Below are positions 23,253 through 35,529 of a stretch of DNA of 64,000 nt, piece after piece. This stretch comes from Tetmemena sp. SeJ-2015 (Eukaryota > Ciliophora > Spirotrichea > Sporadotrichida > Oxytrichidae), in contig JAJKFJ010021196.1 of assembly GCA_027382625.1 (NCBI GenBank), positions 37,860 through 101,859 on the forward strand, given 5' to 3'. The position numbers were made by a program, and so were the translations under genes. Every line of letters begins with the position of its first letter. Positions within the stretch are counted from its first letter, which is position 1. Below the pieces are notes generated by a model that was given only the letters and a program-made list of their open reading frames with translations, did not search any database and was not told the origin of the DNA.

Positions 23253-26200
23253 TCATTTTACAAACTTTGCAGTAATCATTTATTTCATTGAAAGAGGTCT
23301 CCTAGTATCATAGATCATCCTTTTCGCTAATGAAAACAACTCAGTAGCACTAGAAAATCTTTCATCAATCCTAGAAAATGATTTCTCAAGATGTGGATTG
23401 ACAGGGATTTTGTGCATGACTATGAGCTCCAGTGTCTTTAGCATTTTGTTGAATAGATGATTCACAGTGTGAATGTAGAGATTCTCCTACTTTTGAACTT
23501 TTAGCAAGCAAGGTACCTCTGCACTAAAGAAGTAATCTTGATTAGCCTGCTTCAAAATCTCCTCTGAAAACAGCTCAAATACCCTAGAAATTATATCCTA
23601 GATTGAGTTCATGAATCTATCATCTTCTTCTTATTCTTGCAGTTCTTAATCTTCAGACTTGTCTCTCATATCATCAGTTAGAAAACTATCTAGAGGAATC
23701 TGCTCTTTCGTGCACTAGAAAGTATCTTGCTGACTGATATTCTAGCACATGTCGCACATATATCTTCCAGGTAGCAAAAGGTTTGAGTTTTTATTGCAGC
23801 AATTGTTACACTTCACTTCAAAAGCAAATTTAGTAGGCGGGCAAAGAGGATATCCACAGAAGTTGCACTTGCTTTGCCTTTTCACATGAAAGTGGTCTCA
23901 TACTAGTCTTGCTGAGAGCCTGCGAAATCTCCTTGGGAATAAAAGGGATTGAATTGGTTGAACTGATTATTATTTGTCTAGGAGTCATTCAATGATTACG
24001 TAAGATAGGCTGATTGAGAATAGTCTGATTTCTTTGCACTACTGCTCTAACCCGCACAGCCCTGTGAAACCAAGCTTACTGAGTTGAGATTAATTTGAGA
24101 GAACAAAGTCTTCTCTTCGAATGGGGTGGAGAAGCAAAGGAAGAATCTCATTAGCCGAGAAAAGGTGTCTATCAAGTTCTTTACTCTTACTGCATGTAGA
24201 ATTGGAGGAACTCCTAAAAATCTCTAGTTTTCAGGTTTCAAACTTTCACTGAACTGCAAGATTTTCTTCAAGAATTCATTCAGAGATGCAGAATACTGAG
24301 CATATTGAGAGCGTCTCCCTATAAAAATTATTTAAAGATAAAAATTAATTACTTTCACTATCTTTGCAAACTGCTGGTTTTTCCTTTAAGAGCATAGAGA
24401 AAACAAAGTACATGGGCCAGCTATTTGTAATTACTTCAATTTTTGGAGCAGCCATTAGTTCTGTAATTTTCTATTGCATTATGCTCGTGTTGATTGAAAA
24501 TTTCTTTTGCTATTGCAGAAGTCTCACAGTGGTTTTAATGAAGTGTGAGGAGAACTATTCGTAATCTTCATATTTTATACCTCGAGATAGTTGCTATATT
24601 CTAACATTTTAAGGATTGTAATCTCTGCCAAGTTTCTAGAAACCTGAGGCGAAGCCAGCTTTATAGAGATCATCTTCCAAAGATCTTAAATCCAAGTTTC
24701 TCTATTACTAGGCTGATTAAATCTTTTTGGCATACTCTTCACACTTTATCTTGATTATTTTCTGCCTGATATCCAAATTGACAAAAAGCAGATCTGACTC
24801 GAGATCTTTTTCCTTGAGAAATTTGAGTAGTCGTTTTTCAGTGAAATCAAAGCCATCATTCATCAGGTGGGTGCAAAGAGTAAGGGCTATCTTGTCGTTT
24901 GCCATTGAGCATTGACAGATATCAACGAGAAAATCTACTATGTAATTTATCTCTTGGAATGTTAAAGTCTATTTCAGTTTATTGAGTTCAATGAATTTCT
25001 CTAAGCCTGTTTACTGAGTCTAAGGATTCTTTTCATTGCAAGCAATCTTGAAGGTTTCACAAAACTTCTAGCACTACATCACATACTTGTCTAGATACTA
25101 AGTCAAAATCTTTTCTCTTCCATAAATACCGCAATTGTTCAACTTCAGCACTTTCTTCGTTACTCTTTAATATCTTCCGGCTTTTCAGCAATCTGGTCTG
25201 GAATAAGCTGAAGTTAAAGACAAAGTCTTAAGAAGGATATGTAATTGTTGCTGAAGATCTCTGAAAATGGTGAAATGACCTTATAAGCAAGAATAGCTAG
25301 CTTAGGATATTATTGGATTGTATGCACATTCAAAAGTTGACGAAGTGAGTTTAGACTCTACTTTTTCTATGGAAGATTAAAATTAAGGTCTTTGACAGCG
25401 AAGATTTTGATCTCTTGCTTGAAGTTCTCTTCTCGAAATATCCCTACTGATTCTTATAGTAAAATCTATCACTATCAGGCTTTGATTATTAATATTAGGA
25501 GATTAACTCTTTTCAAGAGCTTCGAGTTCTTTAGGAGTCAACTTCGATATTGCTTGAGCATACTCACGATGAGACTATTCCCAATACTTGATGAACTATT
25601 TCACCTCTGTGTAGTAAAACTCTTAATCTTTATTGCTAAGTGTAGAGAGCTTCTAAGATATAGATACCAAGCATGAGTTATAGAGCTATAAAGCTTAGTT
25701 AATATCATGATTACCCTACTTCTTCATAATATGAGAGAGTATCTTAATCATAGTGATGTGGCAGTCTATGTTTGAAGTTTTCTCGAGTTGAAGAAATACT
25801 TTTTCTAGATGAGATGTGCAATCTGTGTAAAGAATCTAGTAGCCACTAATTAAATCCCCTGATACATTTGGCTTAAGAAGATATATCTTTCTACACAGAA
25901 GTTTAGAATATGTCTGTCAGTAGATCGTTTCTACTCATTAAATCCCTCTAGACTTTAAAATGTAAATGACTAGGTGCATTCAATCTTTTACAGAGGAGTA
26001 ACTCAGACTGACTTTCACTAAAGAATTCTGCAAGAGCATTAAGTGGATAGATGAAGAATTGAGTCTTGCAATTTTTTAAGGTGTTCATAAGGATATTACA
26101 CAGCAACTTCCTTCGATTCTCTTTTGTTCTATTATCGAAATCTTAGGAAACCTTTAAAATTCTCAGGTAAATCTTGCAAAGAACGCTCAAGAAGGAAATG

Positions 26201-27611
26201 AATTTCTCAGGGCATAAAGTTAAGTCTATCGGGTTGTCTAAATTATCGGCGAGTCCATGAGTAATGCAAGCAGAATCTGTTGGTCTCTTTTCCTTTTAGT
26301 TGTAGTACTCTTCATTATAGAACTTTTGCTTTTGCCTGACCTTTTGCTAAGCTCTCTATAAATTCATCCATTCGCAATCTTATTCGTTCTAGCCTTGGCC
26401 TTTTTTCTACTCGATCTTTTTGCAGCAGTATTCGAATTGAAAGAGATTGAAGAAAATGAGTTGCAAGCCGAACTTCTAATTCACGAAAACTTGCTCTCTC
26501 TTTGAGTATATCATATGAATTACGCACTCAAGATCGCAAATGAAATTTAGTTATAGGATCTGGCTACTCTTAAAGTAGATTACTACAAAAAGCTCTACAA
26601 AGTCATCCATCAAATCTTTTTCAAATCCGTTTATAGACATCGAACGCAAGATGAAGTTCAAAAGACTCACTAGCTTAGTTGAAGAAGAGGATCCTGATAT
26701 CATATTTATGAAATCATTCACCACTTGCTTATTGAATTTGTTCTTCAAAAGATCTTTGGTGAATTGAGTTAGTTACTTTTTGCAAATCTCACTATCGCAA
26801 GGGCAGTAGTTATCTTTGAAGAGAGATACAATAGAAAGACTTTCTAGACCTTGAGAAGATTTCTAAGAGTTCTACTGTGATGATGGTTCCTCATCTCCGC
26901 TCTCTATCTCAAATTAGTCCTTCATTATTGTATCGGGGAGTTAACCTCCTCTGTTATGTCCATTAGCTCTAAACTAAACTGGAGACATCACTTAGTCGCC
27001 ATCTTTGAAGCTGACCTAGGTATTATTTTTATTGATGTGAGAAATTTATTGAATTTAGGCCTTGTTTCGGTGTCCATTTGACATTGCGGACGGCAGTCCA
27101 CCGTTGGAATGAGGCTCAACTATTCCACCTACTGCTCCACTTCCAGGTATGGTTGCACTGTTGATTTTAGCCATTTGTAATTGGGTTTTATCTGTATATA
27201 TCTGATTAGATCTTTGTGAATTAGAGTTCTTGATGTAATCTTGATGTTAAAGATTATGCTGTTGCTAGCTGTGGTTTGCTGAGGACTTTGTTTCTTCGAA
27301 AACAAGTTGTGGAATATTTAAATTTTAGTATTTAGAAAGGTAATAAATTTTTGTGAAGGTTAAAGATTAGCCGCACTTACTCTGAATTGAGATCGCGAGA
27401 GAGGGTTAACTCCATCTACTATTCTTTAACTTTGCAGAGAGTTATCCTTCTATTTTGAGTTAGAGGGATTGCGGAAAAAGAAAGCTGAGTTATCATGTTC
27501 ATCATCAGAATCTACAGTCTCGGCTCCTTGAATATTTTATGTATTATTGCTTTCTTCAAAAACTTGGCGTTCTCTTTTCTTTGGGTTCTTCTTTTAATAA
27601 GTCTTCTTCAT
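23253..27611 (-). CDS. Large helical protein with C-terminal zinc ribbon
   Basis: ATG at 27611 (MKKTYQKKNPKKRERQVFEE), followed by an acidic segment and a GTAAGT donor near 27381. The body (about 26800-24200) is helix-forming and split into many segments with short AT-rich gaps. Examples are FNKQVVNDFINMISG and LVSLLNFILRSM (26750-26550), RLRMDEFIESLAK (26360) and LLKFLKEKDLESDLLFVNL (24840-24760). Near 23880-23710 four CxxC pairs occur: CNFC, CNNC, CDMC, then a lone C, consistent with a treble-clef or zinc ribbon. A helical tail ends at TGA 23255-23253. Length is roughly 1,300 residues. I do not recognise the family. HEAT-type scaffold with a zinc module is an inference from composition and motif spacing. 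Confidence 0.6.
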
Positions 27612-27757
27612 TTCTTTCTTAATCTAATCAATATTTAAGGTTAAAGGAGGGAAGGAATGAGGAAAGGAATATCAGAAATGGTTTAAATGTGAGGGCATAT
27701 TACTTTTCAAATGGTAATCTTAATAAAAATAACTGGGAACTTAAATTATTATATATT

Positions 27758-29871
27758 TCAAATTGCGCTAGTTTATATAGTGATTGCCCTCATTTGAGAT
27801 AAGGTAAAGAAATTTAAATTCTATTACAAGAAACATGAGAGGTTTGTGATAATCAGAGGTTAATTTGTGAAATTGCTGCATTATGAAGTATGTTTGACTT
27901 TCTTATATCGTTGTTAGGAGAAAGCGGGCCATTCATATTTTGAGCCCTGCTGACCACCTTACTCAAGTAAGGGTTCCTATTGAAATTAGGAATAGGATTC
28001 GTTATCGTATTGTAAGAACTATTATTCTCTGTCTAAAATCCTATAAATTTTTATTGAGGAGTATTAAATCTTACTCTTGGAGTAGAGTCTGTCTTTAGCT
28101 GGATGATTTTCTATGCCATTTTGATTAGCAAAGTTTGCGAGCGAGTTTTAAGCATATCTAGAAGATGGCTACATCGACATTCCTAGAGAAGGTTAACCTT
28201 GCATCACCTCAATACCGTTTGCTTGAGATTAACTATACTACATAGAGTTCAGGGTTTAGTTGGCTTCTCCATATGTTTAGTTAGAAATATTGTTTGCATC
28301 AAAGTCACCTTAATTTCATTTCATGATTATAAAGCAAATATATGCCCTTATCTAGTGGGAACTCTCAGATCGTTGTAGCTCATTGCCATCCTCTAGAGGG
28401 ATTGCTGCTCATTTTATCTCGCTCTTTTTAGAGGAGCGGCTCCAACTGATTTAAGATTATTAATTCCTGGAATAAGAGCGTTGAACTAGGGCAAATGATC
28501 TTTAAAATTCTTGAGATCATCTTTGTTAATTCTTTTCTCCTCATGAGTCATTTTACCATAGTTGTACTTCTGAAGTTGCTGCAAATTCTTTTGATAAGCA
28601 AGAGCTTGGGAATACATCTGCCTCTATTCCACCTCTTACATTCTTTTCAGTCTGTCTTCCTCAAGAAGCTCTAATAATTAGCTGTAATGTGTAACTTTTA
28701 ATTAAACATGAAGCTTTTAAGCCTACTTTTCGACTACTTCCTTGTCTTGAAGCTGAACTATTTTTTCTCTTTCTTTCTCTTGATCCTTCCACTAGAGCTG
28801 CATATCCAACCAAGTCTGGCAACTTTATTTTTAGCTCTACTTTTGAAGTTCATCTCTATCAGCCTTCTGTTAAGCTAATTGCATATAGAGCTTGGCATTG
28901 TTGTTTTCCCAAGTGTTCATGCGATTAGTCTTAAGTCTACTCTGTTCTCCAACTGTCGCATCGTGAATCTGCTGCCTCTGTTAGAGATTCATACTATACT
29001 CTTCAAAATGCTTCCGATATTATTCCTCCCGCTCTCTTAACTTTGCCTCATTTTCCTCACACATTTTTCTGTATGCTTCCTACTTTTAAAGGTTTTAATC
29101 TTTCTCCTGATCTTTCATGTTCTATCTAAATACTAGAAGCTACTATTGTGCTTAGTTGAACTCAGCTCTCAGAATAAAACATATTTCAACCCAGAAGCAG
29201 CCTCTTAAAGTTCTCATCTTCAAGAGCTTGTTTGGACTTCTAAATTCGAATCTAGTCTTCCAAAGCTTCTCTGTGTTTCTCATCATCAATCTTCTGTCTG
29301 TGCTGCTCAGCTAGGGAGATATGCTACTCTCTCAAGTAAGCCTTAAGATTATTATCCTCTTGCTTCTTCTATACTTTGAACTACACCAAAAGGGGTTTAT
29401 AAACTGAGTTTACTCACCTACTGAAGCTCTTGCTATTTGGCTTAAATTGATTAAGCCTCCTGCACCTTGTCTTTGTAGATCTGCTCTTGACGCATTTTCT
29501 CCTTGAGATGCAAAGCTGCTTCTAATTGATGACTGTATTCTCTTTGACTGCTATATTTTGCGCTCCTTCTCTTGTTTCAAGGACTACTAGTATTGTTCGA
29601 ACTACTGCTTCTATAGTGCAGACCATTCATCCACTACACCTCTCGGATCCAGAGGGTAATGAACCTCATCCTTTGAGAAAAAGATACAATGCATAATAGA
29701 CAAATGAGAAGTAATCCTTCTTAAATCCCTGAGTTTTAGCTCTTAAAGGGTCGTTCTATAAGTTATCAATCAATATCGAGTCCTTAGTTCATCAAAAGTT
29801 ATAAAATATGAGTGGCAGTTATCGCAAAGAAAACATTTTGGCGAAATAAACTTATATCTTACCAAATCCAT
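27758..29871 (-). CDS. Coiled-coil protein, Gln-rich C-terminus
   Basis: ATG at 29871 (MDL), a 107-bp intron (29756-29862), NDPLRAKTQGFKKDYFSF, a 31-bp intron (29671-29701), then DEVHYPLDPRGVVDEWSALQ. From there a long Glu/Gln/Lys/Arg coiled coil runs to about 28500, with a one-base shift near 29540 and a GTGAGT intron near 29415. The coil ends in MTHEEKRINKDDLKNFKDHL and PQFNALIPGINNLKSVG. One frame stops at TGA 28323-28321, but Gln/Ser-rich coding resumes within a few bases (EVMQGQPSLGMSMQPSS) and runs to TGA 27760-27758, so a short insert or splice is likely there. The layout resembles ciliary or basal-body coiled-coil proteins; that is a guess. It is divergent from Atg8. Confidence 0.65.
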
Positions 29872-30157
29872 TTCTATAGTTCAAGTCTGATTTATTCGAT
29901 TTATTTATTACAGTATTTTCTCTCCTTAATCAGCATATATGATCAAATTTTCGAATTTCATAGAACATTTATTGGCCAACTTTGAAAACTAAGATTGATG
30001 AATTCTTAAATGGAGTGAGTCAAAAATGAAGAAATAGTTAAATGCTTGGTTTATTCTTGGATATTGGGCGTGAGCTTAATTTGAATAATAATTATAATAA
30101 CTTAAGTTACTTCTACACTATACTCACTCATTCACAAACCAACACCTGAAACAAAAA

Positions 30158-30774
30158 ATGGCTGACATCTCACAGAGATCCACATCTGAATCTTCAAGCG
30201 TTCGCTCCCCTAGCGATGCTCAATGCGTCCCATTCATCCACAAGCACAAGTTTGGTAAGTAATCTACTCACATGTCTATAATCTAATGCGTGATCATAAA
30301 TTTTAACGTACTTGTGTAGAGAAGAGAAAGCAGTGGGCACAGCAGGCCAGAACGGAGTACCCCGGCAAGTTGCCTCTCATCATTGAGCCAGCTCAGAACC
30401 ATGAAAACCTCGAGAAGCTCGCCAATCCCAAGTAAGTAACTCAGCTCATACCTACAATAAAATAAGAGCTCTCTCGTAACTTCGGAGCGCAAATTTGCAT
30501 ACGAGCGTCGAAGGATTGCGAGAAAATTGTTCCATTTTGAGAATTTCTGACGCTTTTTGTTAGGTTCCTTATTCCTCAGCAATTCTCTGTCTATGAGCTC
30601 TAGGGTATCATCCGTTAGAAACTCAACCTTGACCGCAACCAGGCTCTCTTCTTGATGGTGAAGGGCAAGCATCTCCTCAAGAGCGACAACAAGCTTGCCA
30701 AGGTCTACCAGGATTGCTTGGACGAGGATGGTTTCCTCTATCTCACCTACTGCAAAGAGAACACCCTCGGCTGA
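30158..30774 (+). CDS. ATG8: Ubiquitin-like autophagy protein Atg8 (LC3/GABARAP family)
   Basis: Three exons: 30158-30254, 30320-30431, 30564-30774; introns of 65 bp and 132 bp, both GTAAGT...TAG. The spliced protein is about 139 residues with a short Ser-rich N-terminal extension. Family residues are clear: FIHKHKFEKRKQWAQQART, YPGKLPLIIEPA, FLIPQQFSVYELQGIIRQKL, ALFLMVKG, and DEDGFLYLTY near the C-terminus. It ends ENTLG followed directly by TGA, so the reactive C-terminal Gly is exposed without Atg4 trimming. Two in-frame TAG codons encode conserved Gln (YELQGIIRQ), which fixes the genetic code. The gene is richer in GC than its surroundings and has no IES in its exons. Atg8 is conjugated to phosphatidylethanolamine on autophagosome membranes. 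Confidence 0.97.
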
Positions 30775-30985
30775 TCGCGGTGAGTACGAATCTGCTCAAT
30801 GCCTGAGCAGTTCGCAAGAGTTGAAGAGGTATGTCGTCCCACCTATTTTCCTATTTGCTAATATGAAGCTACCTATCTATTTATTCCTAATAATTTAACC
30901 ACATCCTTATTCTATGTTAACCAACCTTCTCTAATTCGCCTTGAAAGTAAATTTCATTGATCACAATATGCCCATATTCCAATGA

Positions 30986-31342
30986 CTCAGATACATTTCT
31001 CAATATTTTGATTAATATCCCTCCAATAAATTTTAATCAATTGATCTCAATGTTTGCTTTAGTGCAGAATCAGAGATCCTTTTGGATATGCTTAACTATT
31101 TCGAGCAGTTAATGAGGATTGCGCTATCTAAGGTCTGAGCTTTGCTTTAGACCAAAGATTTGGCAAGGAAGGCTCTGAGAAACTCGCTCTTCCAACTACT
31201 ATAACAATATATAAGCACCTATATTCACTGGTTCAATTCGTTGATCATTCGTGCAGCTATATCCAAAGGCAAGTTTAAATTTCAAACTAGCAAGCTTTAT
31301 TAATTCTTAAATTTACTACAAACTAACTTTCTTGCTGAATGA
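30986..31342 (+). pseudogene. Coding-like segment with one in-frame TGA
   Basis: An open frame from 30986 to TGA 31340-31342 is broken only by TGA at 31136-31138. The two halves are both helix-like (ILLDMLNYFEQLMRIALSK; ALLQTKDLARKALRNSLFQ) and share one frame, so this is one unit. It is either a pseudogene, a coding segment with a sequence error, or one with a very short 18-bp insert starting GT and ending AG (31133-31150). Family unknown. Confidence 0.4.
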
Positions 31343-31529
31343 ATTCAATATATATATATATTTGTGAATAGAAATGCTTTTAAATTATGAGTGGGGAAAA
31401 TAAGGATTTCAAAAATAAATCTTGCTTGTAGCGCTTTTCTTGGAAACATTTAATGGTTTCTAGCTATAGCTTGAAAGTCTACTATTTGCATTTTTAACGC
31501 TCTACTGCGATTTATTTCCTTTTTCAAAG

Positions 31530-31766
31530 CTGCTATTACTTAGTGCTGAGGAGGCTAACACCCCATTTCTAGTCATCAAAGAAGCAAAGTTTTATAAATC
31601 AACTTATATGCTGGTTGAGCCAATGAGTTCTTTGGAGCTTGTATTAGTTTAATCTGGCTATCTTGAACCTCGTTATAAAATTATATTAAAAACACAGAAG
31701 ATGAGTTTTTAGATTTCTGGTAACTGTTAGAACTGGCTGGAGTTAGAGGCTAAAGAAGATATTTGA
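31530..31766 (+). CDS. Unassigned coding segment, partial
   Basis: The frame reads LLLLSAEEANTPFLVIKEAK and YMLVEPMSSLELVLVQSGYL up to TGA 31764-31766. It looks like a folded-domain segment lacking a start; a preceding frame from ATG 31391 (MSGENKDFKNKSC) could belong to it after a frame change. It lies just past the MORN gene's end. Family unknown. Confidence 0.35.
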
Positions 31767-31963
31767 TTAAGATTTTGAGTTGTGTTTTTCTACTAGCTTG
31801 TAGTTTCAATCAAGCTATATCTATACTTATTAATTCCTGAATTCAAACTCTTAGGATTTGGGATTAGAAAAGCATTATTTGCATTTTAGGAGCTCTTGCT
31901 GTCACTATATTCACTAAAACTTAAAGCAGAAGTCACATTCATCCTATCGTTTAAAATACAACT

Positions 31964-33949
31964 TCATAAAATAAGTTATATTATAATCCTCTGCTTTTTA
32001 TTCCTAGATCCACTGCCTTTATTATTACTTCTAAGGTAATCTAGTAAAACTAAATTCTAAAAATATTGCATATAAATTGAATAGGCTAAGTTTAGATCCT
32101 TATCCTCTTTTTACTCTTCATAGACACTTTTATTTAAAATTGGTTTAGAAGAGTTGAGTGCTTAGTTATTACTTTTGAATTAGTTCAATTAGCTCATAAA
32201 ATTGCTGCCCACCCACATTTAGTCTTTGACTACAGAAGCACTCTTTTTACTTTTAGTTTCACTGATTTAATCTCTTTCTCTACTTAGTGAAGTCTTATTG
32301 ATACTTAATTTTGAGGCTGCGTTCTAATACTTTGTCAAAAGCTTTGAGTTCTTTACTGGTAGCTAGCTATTCTTTCTAACATTTAAAGTGAGATCAGAAG
32401 CATCTAACTGCTCAAGAGTCATGAAAGAATTAGTGGTTTTATTTATTATTGCTCGAGGTAGTGCTTGCTCTTGGTTATCTCTGTATTCGCTGAAGGATCC
32501 AGATATTTCTGTGTCCTAATCGCTTGCTTTTCTTTTGCTTTAGGAAATTGTATGAGCAATTTGTAAACTTTCTTGGGACTGATTCAAAAGATTTCTGACT
32601 GGCTTTCTCACAGTTGAAGATGAGAATTTAGAGTTTCTACTTGGAGCTCTAGGTGGCTTTGTCTTTTGGATAGTACTCAAATTGTTTATAGATCTTGTAT
32701 CGTCTTAAGACTAATAGTCCAACGAAGATTTATTGTGATCGAAGATAGAGATGTTGCCGCCTTGTTCTTCAGAAATCAAAAGCACGCTTGATCTCCCTTC
32801 TCTAGACCCTGGAGTTGGCCTTCTTTTAAGATCTGACCTTGAAATAGTTATTCGAGACTCACTCATGAATATGTTGTTCTAAAAGATTCCTTCTTTGCAA
32901 GTACCATCAGGATAAGTTATCTTACCTTCTCCATCTTAAATACCTCGAAACCATTGACCTTAATAAAAAGATCCATCTATCCAGTACATCTCTCCAAATC
33001 CATGCCTCTCGTCATCTAAGTAGTTACCTTTATATTAGTTGCCACTCTGCCAAGTAAACACACCATATCCATTTTTCTTATCGTTTTCGTAGTTGCCCTC
33101 ATAAGAATTGCAAAGAGTAGAGTTTTTTGTCCTTCTCCACTTTCCTCTTCCGTGCTTTTACCCCATTCTGAATTAGCCCACATAAATAGATCCATCGCTC
33201 CATTCATAAGTGCCGTGTCCATCTGGCTTTCCATCCTTATATTGGCCTGTAAATTGATCTCCGCTAATGAAAATGTCAGTGCCTTAACCATGCTTCAAGC
33301 AGTTCCTCCACTCACCTTCATATCTATCACCGTTTTTCCACTGATGAACTCCGTAGCCATCAGCTCTTGAATTCTTCCACTCCCCCATATAAGAGTCTCC
33401 TTAAATGCCCCTCCAAATCCCATAGCCTTCTTTGACGCCGTTTCTCCATTCTCCGTCGAACTCTTCTCCGTTAACCCAATTATAAACCCCTTTTCCATCT
33501 GCCTTGCCATTTTTAAATTCACCTTCATAAACATTTCCATTTCCATACTTCTCATAACCTTTTCCGTGTCTTAAGTCATTGCACCATGCTCCCTCATATA
33601 CTCGGCCTGTTTAAGTATAGATCATGATACCCCATCCATGTCGTCTTCCCTCCATGAATTCTCCTCTATAAATAGCATCTGGGAATATCTTTACTCTGAA
33701 GGATTCACTTTACTAGACCAAAACATCATAGTCAAAAGTCTAACTAAGCATCTTGTAAGCTATGTATTTTTAATTTTAAAGATTCTTTGAAGTTATAGAA
33801 GTCATATCATCTTAATAAGGTCTTTCGATAGAATACGAATCAGCCTCTCTATTTCTAATAGTTTAGTTATCAATCTAAGAGGAGGTTCCTCGGCGCTTGT
33901 ATTGTTATTAAATTTCATCACTATTTAACTCCAAAATTCTTATCAGCAT
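31964..33949 (-). CDS. MORN-repeat protein, 661 residues, intronless
   Basis: One uninterrupted frame from ATG 33949 to TGA 31966-31964. Residues about 90-350 form roughly ten MORN repeats of 23-25 residues with the YxGxWxxGxxHGxG pattern, for example YEGAWCNDLRHGKGYEKYGN, YEGEFKNGKADGKGVY, FDGEWRNGVKEGYGIW and FYQGQWFRGIQDGEGKITY. The C-terminal 300 residues are Ser/Lys/Asn-rich with low complexity. MORN repeats bind phospholipid or proteins and are common in cortical and ciliary proteins of protists. The gene is notable for carrying no intron, IES or frame break across 2 kb, unlike its neighbours. Confidence 0.93.
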
Positions 33950-34305
33950 GATAGAATTGAAGATGTCAAATATATTTTTTATTTTTGTTATTATAATCGT
34001 TCTAATTTATAATTTTTTATAAAAAATCTGATTTAAATGAAAAGACTATCATTACCCACATTTTAAATTTATTGTAACTTTCCTAAAATAGAATTTTATA
34101 CAAATTCATAAAGAATAAAGAGTATTGAGGCTGTTAGATGGGGTTTTTGAGTTTTTCTTTTTTAAAGCTCTCTACCTCTAATGAATTATAATATGATCAG
34201 TTATCGTAAATTTATGTGCTCCATATCTTAAGTTTAACACACTAATTCAAAAACACCTTTATTATTGACTATATTTATAGAATATTAAATTAGGTATATG
34301 TGTTA
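33950..34305. other. AT-rich intergenic spacer
   Basis: Lies upstream of the MORN gene start and downstream of the next minus-strand gene. It should hold the MORN promoter; no motif was recognised. Confidence 0.5.
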
Positions 34306-34858
34306 TCAAGCATACTTATATAAAGGGGCTTGATTCTTTCTATAGCCTCCTCCCTAATTGAAATTAAAATAGTAAATTAAATTTTGTGGTTTTCTGAATG
34401 TTTCATCACTGTTATAGCCAACATCATCTTCTGCATCATTTACTTGAAACATAAAGCCTCCTTTCACTTCAAGTTTCTATATTCTATTTTTCTTGTCATC
34501 TTCCTACTCATTGCTGTTTACTTAATCCTAATACTCACTTATATTATTGCCTTTACTCGAAGCTTAAAGATTTGTGTTTGGAATCTTAGGAAGTAAAGAC
34601 TGTTGGTTTTGATTAAACTGTTTTAAATTGGGATTATTTGGATTGAGTGAAGTGCTGGATATATCCGCTTAAAGGGTTTTATTACTCTGCAGCTATTTCA
34701 AAAGCTTAAAAGAGAAGTTGTTGGGCTTTCAATTATATAAGGAGTATTCAAAAAATAAACTTTCCATCTTTGAGCTCAAACTTTTAGTAGATGGAGTCTT
34801 CTATCTACTCTTTAGGCAGGTAGTTCTTATCTCTTTTCCGGAACTCTGGAGTAACCAT
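34306..34858 (-). CDS. Small hydrophilic protein, unknown
   Basis: ATG at 34858 (MVTPEFRKRDKNYLPKEQ, then IEDSIYQKFELKDGKF). A frame change near 34740 is followed by an Asn/Gln-rich stretch (NPNNPNLKQFNQNQQS) and a tail with KLEVKGGFMFQVNDAEDDVG and FNQGGGYRKNQAPLYKYA before TGA 34308-34306. A hydrophobic plus-strand ORF over 34384-34596 is its antisense shadow. The junction at 34720-34750 may be a short intron or IES (a GTTTAT...GAAAG span is nearby, but its removal does not restore frame). No family recognised. Confidence 0.55.
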
Positions 34859-35529
34859 TTAAAATATAATTCAAGTTTATTTAAATAAAGTATAAAAATA
34901 AAATAAGCATAAAGGGAGAAGAAAAATTTAATTTTAAAATTCTAAATTAAATGAGTTATCTGCTCAAATAAAAATAATACCTTAAAGTCTTAGCAATTAA
35001 ATATAGTTAAATAGGTATCTAACCCAACCCATATTATCTCAAGTTAATTCAAAATATTTTTACTGTGTCTTTTCAAAGTCTTTGGCTTGATAAACTTCAT
35101 GATCAGAAAAACATTTTTTAGAATAAGCATTAGGAATAGCTAATTGATTTATCTTCTTAAAATAGGTTAAAATTTTAAAGAATCAGTTGTGTTTTATTTG
35201 TCTCTAATTTTCAATTGTTTTTATGTGGATTGAAAGCTTCTTTTATCGTAAAATACAATTTTGTAGTATGACTAATATTTTCAAAGAGAGAATATAGACA
35301 AAAAAACTGGCCAAAAATTATTTATCAATTCAATTTTCAATTTAAAGATAGATAATATTATTTGGATTTTTTAAAACTTTCATAATTTTGATAGCAAAAG
35401 TTTAAACTGTCGATATTTCATAAAGTCTGGAAAATAAAAGATTTAAATTAATATTCCATATTGAGATTAGTGAATTTGAATATAAGCAGTTGCTATTATA
35501 TGCTAAAATAATAATTAGTAATCCTTCCC
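34859..35529. other. AT-rich spacer
   Basis: A 670-bp, very AT-rich region between two minus-strand genes. No repeat or ORF supported. Confidence 0.5.

Noticed and set aside
30283..30898. Minus ORF of 129 residues and plus ORF starting 30695 overlapping Atg8
   Set aside because: Both overlap conserved Atg8 exons in other frames.
34384..34596. Hydrophobic plus-strand ORF of 70 residues
   Set aside because: It is antisense to a polar, open minus-strand frame running to TGA 34306; T-rich antisense of Lys/Asn codons reads as hydrophobic residues.
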